Shown in pieces: positions 25,132 to 34,961 of a stretch of DNA of 64,000 nt; the first letter of the stretch is position 1, and every line of letters begins with the position of its first letter. The stretch is taken from positions 124,001 to 188,000 of the forward strand of contig NZ_AP025505.1 in NCBI RefSeq assembly GCF_024347575.1, read 5' to 3'. Source of the DNA: Vibrio pelagius (lineage in GTDB: Bacteria; Pseudomonadota; Gammaproteobacteria; Enterobacterales; Vibrionaceae). Position numbers and translations under genes: made by a program. The notes under the pieces are model-generated. The model was not told the DNA's origin. It saw nothing but the letters and a program-made list of their open reading frames with translations, and searched no databases.

Positions 25132-26955
25132 TTAACCCAAGAAACCGCCCGTTTGGTGCTTCCATAACTGGGCATATACACCATTTAACTCGAGCAGCTC
25201 TTTGTGTGAACCTTGCTCAATGACCTTCCCTTGGTCCATTACGATCAAACGGTCTAACGCTGCAATCGTAGAAAGACGGTGGGCAATCGCGATAACAGTC
25301 TTACCTTCCATTAACGCTTCTAGATTTTCTTGAATCGCCGATTCCACTTCCGAGTCTAGAGCCGATGTGGCTTCATCCATAATGAGAATTGGTGCATCCT
25401 TGAGCAGAACACGGGCAATTGCTATACGTTGGCGTTGACCACCAGATAGCTTCACACCGCGCTCCCCGACCTCTACATCGTAAGCTATATTACCACTCTC
25501 GTCTTTAAGCTCTTGAATAAACTCGTGAGCATGGGCTTGTTTTGCCGCAGCAATCAAATCATCCATCGACGCATCTGGATCACCATACAAAATGTTTTCC
25601 TTAATTGAACGGTGAAGCAATGAAGTATCTTGAGTAATCATACCGATATGTTGTCGCAGAGACTCTTGTTCCACTTTAGAGATATCTTGACCATCGATAC
25701 GAATCGTCCCGCTATTCACATCAAAGAAACGCAGTAACAAGTTGACCAGCGTTGATTTACCTGCACCAGAGCGGCCTACAATGCCGACTTTTTCTCCCGG
25801 TTTTATATTCAAATCAAGATTGTTGAATACTGATTTCTCGTCACTGTAATTAAACTGTACGTTGTCGAACTCAATCGCACCTTGTTTAATTTCAAGCTGT
25901 TTTGCGTTTGGTACGTCTTTGACTTCAACATCATTTGAGATGGTATTCATACCATCCACCACGGTGCCGATGTTTTCAAACAGGGAACTGACTTCCCACA
26001 TGATCCATTTCGACATACCTTGCACACGCAGCGCAATACTAATGCCAACAGCAATAGCACCAATGGTTACACTCGCATCTAACCAAAGCATGACAGAAGT
26101 CGCCGCAATCGAAAGAAGTAATAGATAGTTAATGGCATCAACACTCAAAAGCAAGCAGGTTACCATTCGCATCTGGCGATAGACCGTTTTTAGGAATCCC
26201 TTCATACTGCTTTCTGCGTAATCTAATTCACGCTGAGAATGTGCGAATAACTTTACGGTTGAAATATTGGTGTAAGAATCAACGATTCGGCCCGTCATAA
26301 TAGAGCGAGCGTCGGCTTGATCGGTCGCAACCTGTTTCATTCGTGGGATAAAGTACAGCTGAATAAAGATGTAAAGCACTAACCAAATTAAAATTGGCAG
26401 CATCAAGATAAGATCCGATTCACCCATCATCCAAATCATCGAGACAAAGTAGACAGAGATATAAACCAACACATCCAAAAGCTTCATCACGGTTTCACGT
26501 ACGGCAAGTGCACTCTGCATGACTTTCGTCGCAACACGTCCAGCAAAATCACGTTGGAAAAAGCCTACCGCTTGCTTTAAAAGATAGCGGTGGATCAACC
26601 ATCGAATAGACATAGGGTAATTCCCCAGCAACGTCTGATGCATGATCATTGAATGGCAAAAACCCAAGATCGGCATGATCACTACAACCAAAATCAGCAT
26701 GTTTTCAATGCGGTCACCCTGATCTTGCCAAAATGTTGCTCTATCTTGATTCGCTAGAATATCAACCAGTTCTCCGAGGTATCGCAACAATGTCACTTCT
26801 GAAATGGCTATCAAAGCACTTAAAATCGCCATAGCGACAAGGGGAAATTCAAAACCCTTTGTATAAAATCGGCAAAAGCCTACGAGAGTTTTTGGTGGTT
26901 TTCCTGATTCATGCTCGGGAAACGCTTTCGTTAATCGTTCAAACCAATTAAACAT
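25132..26955 (-). CDS. ABC transporter with fused membrane and ATPase domains
   Basis: 607 residues, a type IV half-exporter that works as a dimer. Six membrane segments fill residues about 35-325. The ATPase domain has Walker A GRSGAGKST (394-402), Q-loop MITQDTSLL, signature LSGGQRQR (about 507-514), Walker B ILIMDEATSALD and H-loop AHRLS. It is MsbA/MdlB-like, exporting a lipid, peptide or drug; the substrate is unknown. It runs divergently from the fhu operon across a 350-base region, which may mean shared iron control, but that is not shown. Confidence 0.88.
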   Translation of the reverse strand: MFNWFERLTKAFPEHESGKPPKTLVGFCRFYTKGFEFPLVAMAILSALIAISEVTLLRYLGELVDILANQDRATFWQDQGDRIENMLILVVVIMPILGFCHSMIMHQTLLGNYPMSIRWLIHRYLLKQAVGFFQRDFAGRVATKVMQSALAVRETVMKLLDVLVYISVYFVSMIWMMGESDLILMLPILIWLVLYIFIQLYFIPRMKQVATDQADARSIMTGRIVDSYTNISTVKLFAHSQRELDYAESSMKGFLKTVYRQMRMVTCLLLSVDAINYLLLLSIAATSVMLWLDASVTIGAIAVGISIALRVQGMSKWIMWEVSSLFENIGTVVDGMNTISNDVEVKDVPNAKQLEIKQGAIEFDNVQFNYSDEKSVFNNLDLNIKPGEKVGIVGRSGAGKSTLVNLLLRFFDVNSGTIRIDGQDISKVEQESLRQHIGMITQDTSLLHRSIKENILYGDPDASMDDLIAAAKQAHAHEFIQELKDESGNIAYDVEVGERGVKLSGGQRQRIAIARVLLKDAPILIMDEATSALDSEVESAIQENLEALMEGKTVIAIAHRLSTIAALDRLIVMDQGKVIEQGSHKELLELNGVYAQLWKHQTGGFLG

Positions 26956-27305
26956 GGAAATTGCAGCCTACTTTAGAAGGTAAATTGGGATGGGCTATTA
27001 TCAGGATTCTGCGTCAAATTTAAACCGCTTTCTTATGAATGATTCATTTATATTTACAATCTTATAGATATGCAACCAATTGTAATAAAAGTACAAAATA
27101 ATAAACAAAACCTCCCTAACCTTAAAAGCAAACATAAAAAAACAAGATCAATATCACATTAAAGATTTAACGTTTGATATTTTTTGTGTGATCAAAATCA
27201 AACAAAAACAGCATTAATGACTGTAGAATCTCGAACTAAATAATACTAATTATCGTTTCTCTTTTCATTGTGTATTGAGAGAATCGAGAAAACCACGAGA
27301 TTGAC
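26956..27305. promoter_or_regulatory. divergent promoter region, exporter and fhuA
   Basis: This AT-rich region without a gene separates the exporter and siderophore operons. It holds the Fur-like site described separately; no other clear operator was picked out. Confidence 0.5.
27238..27256. promoter_or_regulatory. candidate Fur box upstream of fhuA
   Basis: AATAATACTAATTATC consists of NATAAT-like hexamers with an ATTATC reverse half, an imperfect match to the 19-bp Fur consensus, 50-65 bases before the receptor gene. Iron repression of such operons is well established, which raises the likelihood. Confidence 0.5.
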
Positions 27306-29402
27306 ATGAACAACATGAACTTAGGGAAGCTTGCTCTTTCGATAAAATACGGACTAACAATGGGATCGTTAGTACTCGTCCAAGCACCATTTGCTCACGC
27401 TGAAGAATCAAACAGCACAAGCCAAATGGAAACGATTACGGTTACCGCTCAAGCGCTGAAAGTAGAAACGCCAGCACAAGAGACGCCAAAGTCTGTTGCA
27501 ATTGTTGGTGAGTCAGAAATCAAAGAAAAGCACGTTCAAAAACTGGATGAGGCATTTCGATACACAGCTGGTTTTACATCTCCTTATGGACCAGACAATG
27601 ACGCAGAGTGGATGTTTGTTCGAGGCTTGGAGCCGAGTGTATATCTCGATGGCAACCGACTATATAAAGAAGGTTTCTGGGCATTCACGTCTGAAATGTA
27701 CGGTTTAGAGCAAATAGAGTTGATCAAAGGCCCTGCTGGTGTGATGTACGGTGAAACATACCCAGGTGGTGTTATTAACTTAGTACAAAAAAAACCAACT
27801 GATATTCCTCAGAAAAGCATTTCTTTTTCTGGTGGCTCTGACAACTACCTTCAGCTTGGTGTAGATATTGCTGATTGGGCCAACAGCGATGGAAGCCAGC
27901 GCTACCGTTTCGTTGCAATGATAAATCAACAAGATGAGATGTTAGACGGTACAGAGAACAAAAGAATCTACATTGCGCCAAGTTACGCTATTGACTTTTC
28001 TGATTCGACAACCCTCACACTCTTGGCATCATTTCTTCAAGATGATGGAGTACCACAAAACAACTTTAAGCCAATTGATGGTACTTTAAGAGCGTTACCT
28101 GGTGGCGAGTACATTGACCCAAAAACCAACTACGGCCAACCTAATCACGACAAGTTTGAGAAAACTCAAATCACAGCTGGCTACCAACTTGATCATCAAA
28201 TAAATGATACTTGGGCATACAAACAGAATTTTAATTACACCTATATAGATTTGTATCTGCGCAGCACTTCAGCATATCAAGATTGGCAAAATAATGATGG
28301 TGACCTTTATTCTCTAGATCGCTATACGTTAATCAACGATGGCGACAGCAATAGCTACACGTTTGATAACCACGTTGCTGGCGACTGGTACTCACAAAAC
28401 ATCGAACATCAATTAGTGACTGGTTTTGATTATCAATACCACAGAAACAAATGGTTAGGGAATGGAACAGGGTCATTTGTAGGTAAAGTTGATTCAGTAA
28501 ATCCGGAATATGGAAGCGCGCCAGATCTCACTGCTGACCTATTTGATAACGATATTAATAAAAAGCAATTGGGTCTATACAGCCAATACCAAGCTCGTAT
28601 CGCACAACAATGGATTTTTAATGTTGGTGCAAGATACGACGATATTAAAGTCGAAAGCGAAGGTAAGTTTAAAGATAAGCTAGATGACAGCCAGTTATCA
28701 TTTGATACAGGTTTGATGTTTGTTGCGGACAATGGTCTATCACCGTACGTTAGCTACTCTCAATCATTCTATGTGATCAGTAGCTTAGATTTTACGACCA
28801 ACAAACTGTACGACCCTATTGAGAGTGAACAAAAAGAAGTGGGTGTTAAATACACGCCTGACTTCTTAGATGGCTACATTAACGTTGCTTGGTTCGATAT
28901 TGACCAAGAAAACTCTTTAATCACAGATTTAGATGGCAACGGTAATCCTACAACATCACAATCTGGTACTCAGACAAATATCAAAGGATTAGAAATTGAA
29001 GGTAAAGTTGCGGTCAGCGAAAACACCGTTGTCACTGCGGCATATACATATATGGATGCTACATCAGGAGAAGGAAGTGCGAAGCAACGTAAATCTCTCA
29101 TTCCTGAACACATGGCAAATACTTGGATAACCTATGACTTTACTGGCGTTGGCATTGAAGGTTTGACCGCTGGTATTGGTGCTCGTTACACTGGCACAAC
29201 CATTGATGCCACTGAAAATGCCTCAGTACCTGCATACCTACTTTGGGATGCAATGGCGAACTATAAAGTCAACAAACAGTGGGACATGCAGCTGAACGTT
29301 ACCAATCTTACGGATGAGGAATATATCGCTGGTTGTGACTTTGGAATTTGCTACTACGGTGAAGAGGCTCGTGTCACAGCAACGGCAAACTACAAGTGGT
29401 AA
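27306..29402 (+). CDS. fhuA: TonB-dependent ferric siderophore (hydroxamate) receptor
   Basis: 698 residues. A signal peptide (to about residue 32, ending AHA) is followed by a TonB-box-like METITVTA, a plug domain (about 55-165, with RGLEPSVYLDG and GPAGVMYGETYPGGVINL) and a 22-strand barrel ending in an aromatic residue (NYKW). Two cysteines near the end (GCDFGIC) recall FhuA/FpvA-type receptors. It heads an operon with FhuC, FhuD and FhuB homologues, so a ferric hydroxamate such as ferrichrome or ferrioxamine is the likely ligand. The exact siderophore cannot be read from sequence. Confidence 0.85.
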   Translation: MNNMNLGKLALSIKYGLTMGSLVLVQAPFAHAEESNSTSQMETITVTAQALKVETPAQETPKSVAIVGESEIKEKHVQKLDEAFRYTAGFTSPYGPDNDAEWMFVRGLEPSVYLDGNRLYKEGFWAFTSEMYGLEQIELIKGPAGVMYGETYPGGVINLVQKKPTDIPQKSISFSGGSDNYLQLGVDIADWANSDGSQRYRFVAMINQQDEMLDGTENKRIYIAPSYAIDFSDSTTLTLLASFLQDDGVPQNNFKPIDGTLRALPGGEYIDPKTNYGQPNHDKFEKTQITAGYQLDHQINDTWAYKQNFNYTYIDLYLRSTSAYQDWQNNDGDLYSLDRYTLINDGDSNSYTFDNHVAGDWYSQNIEHQLVTGFDYQYHRNKWLGNGTGSFVGKVDSVNPEYGSAPDLTADLFDNDINKKQLGLYSQYQARIAQQWIFNVGARYDDIKVESEGKFKDKLDDSQLSFDTGLMFVADNGLSPYVSYSQSFYVISSLDFTTNKLYDPIESEQKEVGVKYTPDFLDGYINVAWFDIDQENSLITDLDGNGNPTTSQSGTQTNIKGLEIEGKVAVSENTVVTAAYTYMDATSGEGSAKQRKSLIPEHMANTWITYDFTGVGIEGLTAGIGARYTGTTIDATENASVPAYLLWDAMANYKVNKQWDMQLNVTNLTDEEYIAGCDFGICYYGEEARVTATANYKW

Positions 29403-29428
29403 CTCACTAACAATTTATTAAGTATTAC

Positions 29429-29454
29429 TCCCCCTCTCCTGAGGGGGATTTTTC
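29429..29454 (+). terminator. terminator/attenuator between receptor and ATPase genes
   Basis: TCCCCCTC and GAGGGGGA pair around TCCT and are followed by TTTTTC, 27 bases past the receptor stop. It would reduce read-through into fhuC, giving more receptor than transporter. Confidence 0.75.
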
Positions 29455-29486
29455 GTATCTGTAGCAAAAAAATAGTAGCCAAATCT

Positions 29487-30272
29487 ATGTATCAACTTTC
29501 AGACATCAAGATTCATCGCGGTGGTCGCACTATTCTTCAAGTCGATGATCTGCAAATTCCAACCAATGAGCTGACTATCGTACTCGGCCACAATGGATCA
29601 GGTAAGTCGACATTGGTAAACCTCCTTTCTGGCCAGATGGCACCTGATGAAGGGAGTATATCGCTCAACTCGAATCACCTTAAAGATTACAAAACCAAAG
29701 AGTTGGCCAAGCAAATTGCTTACTTACCACAGAAGCTACCTACTTCGGCAGGACTCACCGTTCGCGAACTAGTGAAACTGGGTCGATTTCCCTGGCGTGG
29801 TGCACTCGGCCGATGGAACGATGAAGACCACACAATTATTGAAGCGGCTATGGCGCGTACAGGCGTAACGCGTTTCGCAGATACTCTGGCAGATCAACTT
29901 TCCGGCGGTGAGCGACAACGCGCTTGGGTGTCAATGCTACTTGCGCAACAATCACCGATTCTAATCCTTGATGAACCCACTTCTGCGCTCGATGTACACC
30001 ATCAATTTCAACTAATGCAGTTGTTATCCGAGCTAAACAAAACGGAAAATGTCGGTATCATTGTGATTCTTCACGATCTTAACTTAGCACTCCGCTATGC
30101 CACACACATTGTTGCATTGAAAAAAGGTCGAATCGCTTTCGAAGGCTCCGCAGATATTTTACTGGATGAGCAACGTCTGTCGGATCTTTATGAGTCGCCT
30201 ATCAAGCTGATTGATCACCCAACCCCAAGCGAAACAGAAACCAGCAAGAAGGTAGCGGTTGTATGCGCTTAG
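29487..30272 (+). CDS. fhuC: ferric hydroxamate ABC transporter ATPase
   Basis: 261 residues. Walker A GHNGSGKST (about 34-42), Q-loop YLPQKLP, signature LSGGERQRA and Walker B ILILDEPTSALD are intact, and the protein has the FecE/FhuC length and C-terminal LYESPIKL motif. It energises FhuB for uptake of the iron-siderophore from the periplasm. The fhuD start lies 10 bases inside its 3' end, so the two are translationally coupled. Confidence 0.9.
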   Translation: MYQLSDIKIHRGGRTILQVDDLQIPTNELTIVLGHNGSGKSTLVNLLSGQMAPDEGSISLNSNHLKDYKTKELAKQIAYLPQKLPTSAGLTVRELVKLGRFPWRGALGRWNDEDHTIIEAAMARTGVTRFADTLADQLSGGERQRAWVSMLLAQQSPILILDEPTSALDVHHQFQLMQLLSELNKTENVGIIVILHDLNLALRYATHIVALKKGRIAFEGSADILLDEQRLSDLYESPIKLIDHPTPSETETSKKVAVVCA

Positions 30273-31186
30273 TTAGCCAGTCAATTTGTCTGCTTTGGCT
30301 TGCATTCAACTTGCTGAGTTCAAGTTTGGCTCACGCTGCAATCATTGTGCATGACTCATCAGGCTCACATCAGTTTGAACAAGCACCCAAAAGGGTTGTT
30401 GTACTTAATTGGGATTTACTCGAGCAAGTTATTGCCCTTGGTGTAACGCCAGTGGGTGGTCCAGAGCTTGAGAGTTACCGATCATGGGTGGTAAACCCAA
30501 AAGCCCCAACTGACATTACCGACATTGGCTCACGTTCAGAGCCAAACCTTGAGCTGATCGCAAAACTAAAGCCAGACCTGATTCTAGCGGCCTCACCACA
30601 GCAAGATCTATTGCCTATTCTTAAACAGATTGCTCCTGTGATTTTTCTACCCAACTTCACTGAGAATGAGAACGCAGCAGAAAGTGCTATCGCTCATTTC
30701 AAAACCATCGCCAAAGTGCTTGACCGAGAACATCAAGCTCAGGCGCAATTGGATCACATTGAACAACGTTTTACAGAGCTGAGAGAAAAACTTGCTCCGT
30801 ACTATGCTCCTAATTCCGATTTAGTGGTGATGCGCTTTTCTACGCTCAACTCAATATTCCTTTATTCTGATAATTCATCTACTCAGTACGTTGTATCTAA
30901 ATTGGGCTTTCATAACCCAATTCAAGTAGAGCCTCGAGCTTGGGGTATCAAGCAAACACGAGTTAACACGCTACAAAAGATTGATGATGGCTACGTGCTT
31001 TATGTTTTACCGTTTCCACAAGAAGATAAGCTGAAAGACTCTCGTTTATGGCAAGCCCTTCCGTTTGTAGAAAAAGGTCATGTAAATTCTGTACGTTCTG
31101 TTTGGAACTACGGCGGCGCTATGTCACTGCTTTATCTAGCAGAAGCCATGACTGACAGCTTGCTTGAACTGAAGAAGACACCATGA
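30263..31186 (+). CDS. fhuD: periplasmic ferric hydroxamate-binding protein
   Basis: 307 residues with a signal peptide (to about residue 26, SSLAHA). The mature part shows the TroA/FhuD-like metal-siderophore receptor pattern: PKRVVVLNWDLLEQVIALGV at the start, DIGSRSEPNLELIAKLKPDLILA, and a long linking helix. It overlaps fhuC by 10 bases and fhuB by 4 (ATGA), the usual tight fhu operon arrangement. Confidence 0.9.
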   Translation: MRLVSQSICLLWLAFNLLSSSLAHAAIIVHDSSGSHQFEQAPKRVVVLNWDLLEQVIALGVTPVGGPELESYRSWVVNPKAPTDITDIGSRSEPNLELIAKLKPDLILAASPQQDLLPILKQIAPVIFLPNFTENENAAESAIAHFKTIAKVLDREHQAQAQLDHIEQRFTELREKLAPYYAPNSDLVVMRFSTLNSIFLYSDNSSTQYVVSKLGFHNPIQVEPRAWGIKQTRVNTLQKIDDGYVLYVLPFPQEDKLKDSRLWQALPFVEKGHVNSVRSVWNYGGAMSLLYLAEAMTDSLLELKKTP

Positions 31187-33150
31187 ACATTAAACTAATA
31201 TCCCCTTCTGTTATAGCGGTTTTCTGCTTCGCGCTATTGAGTTTGCAAATCGACACCTCGCTCTCACTTTCTGCACAAATTGAACTCCTACTTACACCGA
31301 GTTCTGCCGCCAGCTTCGCCGAGATTTTCTTTGTTGACTCACAGCTACCTCGTTTAGCGATGGCTATTTTAGTTGGTGCAATGCTTGGTTTGGTCGGTAG
31401 TTTGATGCAACAACTGACACAAAATAACCTCACCTCGCCACTCACTTTGGGCAGCTCGTCAGGTGCATGGTTAGCATTAGTCGTCATGAACGTTTGGTTT
31501 ATTGATTACGTTGCCGAGTATTCTGCACTGGCCGCAATGGTTGGCGCTCTGGTTGCGTTTGGTTTGATTGTCGCAATAGCAGGCATCAAGAACATGACAG
31601 GGCTGCCTCTGGTTGTGTCCGGTATGGTGATAAATATCTTACTTGGGTCCATTGCCGCAGCGATCGTAGTGCTTAATTCTCAGTTTGCACAAAACGTATT
31701 TATGTGGGGCGCAGGGGATTTAACCCAATACAATTGGGATTGGTTTGAGTGGTTGCTGCCGAAAACTGTCGTCGCTTTGATTATTTTATTGATCGCACCA
31801 CGTATCCTTACTCTACTTCGCTTGGGGCAAGAAGGGGCAACTGCGCGCGGTCTTCCAGTTTTGCCTGCCTTTGGTTTATTAATGGCGATGGGCATTTGGT
31901 TGGTTTCTGCGTCCATTACCGCTGTCGGGATCATCAGTTTTATCGGATTACTTACCCCAAACATTGCACGTGCATTAGGAGCGAGAACGCCAAGACAAGA
32001 ACTCATTTTAAGTGCGGTTCTGGGAGCGAGCTTACTGATTCTCACAGACACACTTGCGATGGCGCTCACCTTCTGGTTAGGCGAAACGATCCCAAGTGGC
32101 GTTACCGCTGCTGCTATCGGCGCGCCTGCTTTGATCTGGTTTAGCCGCAGGTCACTTACCGCTCAGGACCAACTCAATCTTTCAATGGGTAGTGGCAAAA
32201 GCAAAGTCTCTTTAGCTGTTGTTAGCCTAATTGCTCTGACTTGTTTAGCTGGTAGCCTGTTGTACATTTTGTCCACGATGAGCAGCGATGGTTTAGCGTT
32301 CGCAATTCCTGGTGAATATCAATGGCAATTACGCCTTCCAAGACTGGTTACGGTGGTTTCTGTTGGTATGGCGTTGTCTGTTGCGGGCGTAATTTTACAA
32401 CGTTTGGTTTATAACCCACTCGCTAGCCCAGATATCTTAGGAGTATCATCCGGTGCGACATTTGCGATTGTCACAACCAGCATCGCGGCAGGCAGTGCCT
32501 TTGCAGGTTTTGAATGGAGTGTCGCTTTTGTAGGAAGTATCACTGTATTAATCGCTTTGCTTCTGCTTGGTAAGAAGCACAATTTTAACCCTTCGAACTT
32601 TATTCTGTCGGGTATCGCATTTACCGCAATGCTGGAGGCTTTTATCCAGTTCTCCCTCGCGAAAGGAACGGGCGATAGCTACAAAACTTTGCTTTGGTTA
32701 ACAGGTTCAAGTTACCGCGTCACTCAACAACAGTCATTTGTGCTGTTTATCGCAAGCCTAATTTTAGTCACGACGGTACTTCTATTATCTCGTTGGTTAA
32801 CCGTGATTGCCATTGGCCGACAATTTGCTAATGCTCGTGGCTTAAATGCCAACCTAGTTAATATCGTCGGGCTTTCTTTAGTCGCACTACTATGTGCCTT
32901 CTCAACCGCGACAATGGGACCGGTGGCTTTTGTTGGCTTAGTTGCCCCTCATATGGCAATGATGCTTGGTGCAAAACGAGCAAAATCTCAAATTCTGGTT
33001 GGGGGATTGGTCGGTGTCACGCTGATGGTATGGGCTGATTGGTTTGGCCAAGTACTAATTTATCCATTTAACATAGCAGCGGGCACATTGGTTGCCATTA
33101 TGGGCAGTGGCTATTTCTTATTGCTAATGATGAGAAGCCGTTTTAACTAG
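31183..33150 (+). CDS. fhuB: ferric hydroxamate ABC transporter permease (double-length FhuB)
   Basis: 655 residues made of two fused FecCD-type permease halves (about 1-325 and 340-655), each with roughly ten membrane segments. Both halves have the RLPR/RLAMAILVGAMLGLVG-like start and the GLVAPHMAM or GLLTPNIARALG coupling loop. The double length is characteristic of FhuB and distinguishes it from BtuC or FepD. Its start overlaps fhuD by 4 bases. Confidence 0.92.
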   Translation: MNIKLISPSVIAVFCFALLSLQIDTSLSLSAQIELLLTPSSAASFAEIFFVDSQLPRLAMAILVGAMLGLVGSLMQQLTQNNLTSPLTLGSSSGAWLALVVMNVWFIDYVAEYSALAAMVGALVAFGLIVAIAGIKNMTGLPLVVSGMVINILLGSIAAAIVVLNSQFAQNVFMWGAGDLTQYNWDWFEWLLPKTVVALIILLIAPRILTLLRLGQEGATARGLPVLPAFGLLMAMGIWLVSASITAVGIISFIGLLTPNIARALGARTPRQELILSAVLGASLLILTDTLAMALTFWLGETIPSGVTAAAIGAPALIWFSRRSLTAQDQLNLSMGSGKSKVSLAVVSLIALTCLAGSLLYILSTMSSDGLAFAIPGEYQWQLRLPRLVTVVSVGMALSVAGVILQRLVYNPLASPDILGVSSGATFAIVTTSIAAGSAFAGFEWSVAFVGSITVLIALLLLGKKHNFNPSNFILSGIAFTAMLEAFIQFSLAKGTGDSYKTLLWLTGSSYRVTQQQSFVLFIASLILVTTVLLLSRWLTVIAIGRQFANARGLNANLVNIVGLSLVALLCAFSTATMGPVAFVGLVAPHMAMMLGAKRAKSQILVGGLVGVTLMVWADWFGQVLIYPFNIAAGTLVAIMGSGYFLLLMMRSRFN

Positions 33151-33240
33151 AAACAAACTAATGGGGCTACTCTTGAATGTGCCCCTTTGCCCTATTTCTA
33201 ATCGGCATTTGTCAATCACGCACAGTCCCCTATTCATCTT

Positions 33241-33276
33241 CCTCAATATACCCAACCCTCCAAGGGTATATTGAGG
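33241..33276. terminator. 13-bp perfect inverted repeat after fhuB
   Basis: CCTCAATATACCC and GGGTATATTGAGG pair perfectly around a 10-base loop, 90 bases past fhuB. There is no T-run, so it may be a factor-dependent terminator, a 3' stabiliser or a protein-binding dyad. Confidence 0.5.
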
Positions 33277-33442
33277 TGGTCTACTTCAATGTGAGTTAGC
33301 CGGCAGAACAACTTACTAGCTAACTCTTTTGTAAAAGTAAGTAAATTTAGGGCTGCAGAGCAGTTGAGATATTTGACTCTCAAGCGCCTTCAATTTACTT
33401 TCTGAGTCAACGTAACCTTTCAACAACATTAATACGGACAAT

Positions 33443-34471
33443 ATGGATTCTGTTACTCAAGCTGCGCTAGGCGCAACGGTCGCTGGTGCTATTGCTGGAA
33501 AGCACTGTAACGCAAAGGTTCTACTCGCAGGTGCAGCCTTGGGCACATTACCTGACTTGGATGTCATATTAGATTACGGTGACGCAGTTCAAAATACCAT
33601 TAAGCACAGAGGGTTTAGTCACTCGTTGCTCGTGCTTCCACCTTTCGCTCTGCTGATTTCATGGCTGTACTGCCGCCGATACACTGACTCTTTCTGGACA
33701 TTGCCGAGAGTATTCTTTCTCTCTGTTAGCGTGTTAGTGACACATACTCTGCTGGACGCAATGACTACCTATGGCACCCAGCTCATTTGGCCATTTGATG
33801 GGTATTTTGAGCTTCGCAACGTATTCATCATCGACCCTTTGTACACCTTGCCTCTCCTACTAGCAATTGGTGTTGCTTTGATATCTAAGCAAAAAGGGGG
33901 GCGATGGTGCCAAAATGTTGTTCTACTATCGACTCTCTATTTAGGCTGGGGTTATGTGTCACAACAAGTGATTGCTGAACGTGTCGAACAGAACTTGATC
34001 ACCCAAAAACTACCGAGCCAACAAGTACTGATTACTCCAACAGCTTTTAACACTTTCCTGTGGCGCGTTATCGTGATGGACGATGGACAATACTGGGAAG
34101 GACTAGCGTCAGTTTTAGATAAAGACCAAAGGATCGATTTTATCTCCCGTCCACTTGGACAATGGCCTTTAGAAGAGAAACCAAACACATTAAAAGGACT
34201 CAACGCATTTTCTCACGGTTATCTGAATTACAGAGTGGAGGACGACACCTTAATTGTCTCTGATTTACGTCTAGGGATGGCGAACAATTTATCATTTGAG
34301 TTCATATTTGCAGAGAAAGACACAAATGGTGAGTGGAAGCTACTTGAAGCGACTCAACGCTACCCAAGTGAACGAGAACTGGATTTGCTCACTCCTCTTT
34401 GGCAGCGCTTAAAAGGCGATCAAAGCATCAATGCGAATTTGCAGACGATGGAAGTGAGTCTTACCCCTTAG
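33443..34471 (+). CDS. YdjM-like membrane-bound metal-dependent hydrolase
   Basis: 342 residues of the YdjM/PF04307 family. The start MDSVTQAALGA is characteristic, followed by PDLDVILDYGD and the histidine motif HRGFSHSLLVLP (metal-site residues), then about four membrane segments to residue 175 and a soluble C-terminal half. Members are induced by DNA damage or of unknown role in E. coli; the reaction has not been established. It faces the YdcZ-type pair across a convergent terminator. Confidence 0.8.
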   Translation: MDSVTQAALGATVAGAIAGKHCNAKVLLAGAALGTLPDLDVILDYGDAVQNTIKHRGFSHSLLVLPPFALLISWLYCRRYTDSFWTLPRVFFLSVSVLVTHTLLDAMTTYGTQLIWPFDGYFELRNVFIIDPLYTLPLLLAIGVALISKQKGGRWCQNVVLLSTLYLGWGYVSQQVIAERVEQNLITQKLPSQQVLITPTAFNTFLWRVIVMDDGQYWEGLASVLDKDQRIDFISRPLGQWPLEEKPNTLKGLNAFSHGYLNYRVEDDTLIVSDLRLGMANNLSFEFIFAEKDTNGEWKLLEATQRYPSERELDLLTPLWQRLKGDQSINANLQTMEVSLTP

Positions 34472-34478
34472 TACGTAA

Positions 34479-34528
34479 TTTAACTCGCAGTTTTGGCACT
34501 CACTCGATGCATAGCACTGCGAGTTAAA
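34479..34528. terminator. convergent terminator hairpin
   Basis: TTTAACTCGCAGT and ACTGCGAGTTAAA form a perfect 13-bp stem with a 24-base loop between the convergent hydrolase and transporter genes, flanked by A/T on both sides. Confidence 0.65.
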
Positions 34529-34535
34529 CATACCA

Positions 34536-34961
34536 TCACGAATTTCGTCCTTTCAAAAACACACCCAAAACCACCAGCAGAGCTCCAATGAGCTGTATTT
34601 TTAAAGTTGCTAAATCTTTGGTGGACATTTCCATCACAAGACCGAATAGCATTTGGCCAGAAACTACCATAACGATGGAGTTTGTCGAACCTAACCTCAC
34701 CATTACGAAGCTGTTAACTGCGACATATAAAGCACCGATTACGCCTCCAAGATATAATACGGGGTCGCTTGGCATGGCCTGCACAGGCCCGAATAATGAC
34801 ACCGACACAGTAAACAACAGTAGCGATAAAAACAGAAAGCCAACAACATGGTTCACTAAAGACGCATGAAAAGCGCCATATTTCGCAGAAAGCTGCCCAT
34901 TAAACACTCGGCTCAAGGTGATACAGAAGCCGTTCAATACTCCTAAAAACACAAAAATCAT
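34536..34961 (-). CDS. DMT-superfamily transporter subunit, YdcZ/DUF606-like (second of pair)
   Basis: 141 residues with five membrane segments of the YdcZ (PF04657) family: GVLNGFCITLSRVFNGQLSAKYG near the start and NSFVMVRLGSTNSIVMVVSGQM in the middle. Proteins of this family often occur as adjacent pairs forming a heteromer. The first base of its start overlaps the last of the partner gene. Substrate unknown. Confidence 0.8.
   Translation of the reverse strand: MIFVFLGVLNGFCITLSRVFNGQLSAKYGAFHASLVNHVVGFLFLSLLLFTVSVSLFGPVQAMPSDPVLYLGGVIGALYVAVNSFVMVRLGSTNSIVMVVSGQMLFGLVMEMSTKDLATLKIQLIGALLVVLGVFLKGRNS

Noticed and set aside
31119..32144. Antisense open frames inside fhuB
   Set aside because: Shadows of the long permease frame; no start signals or homology.
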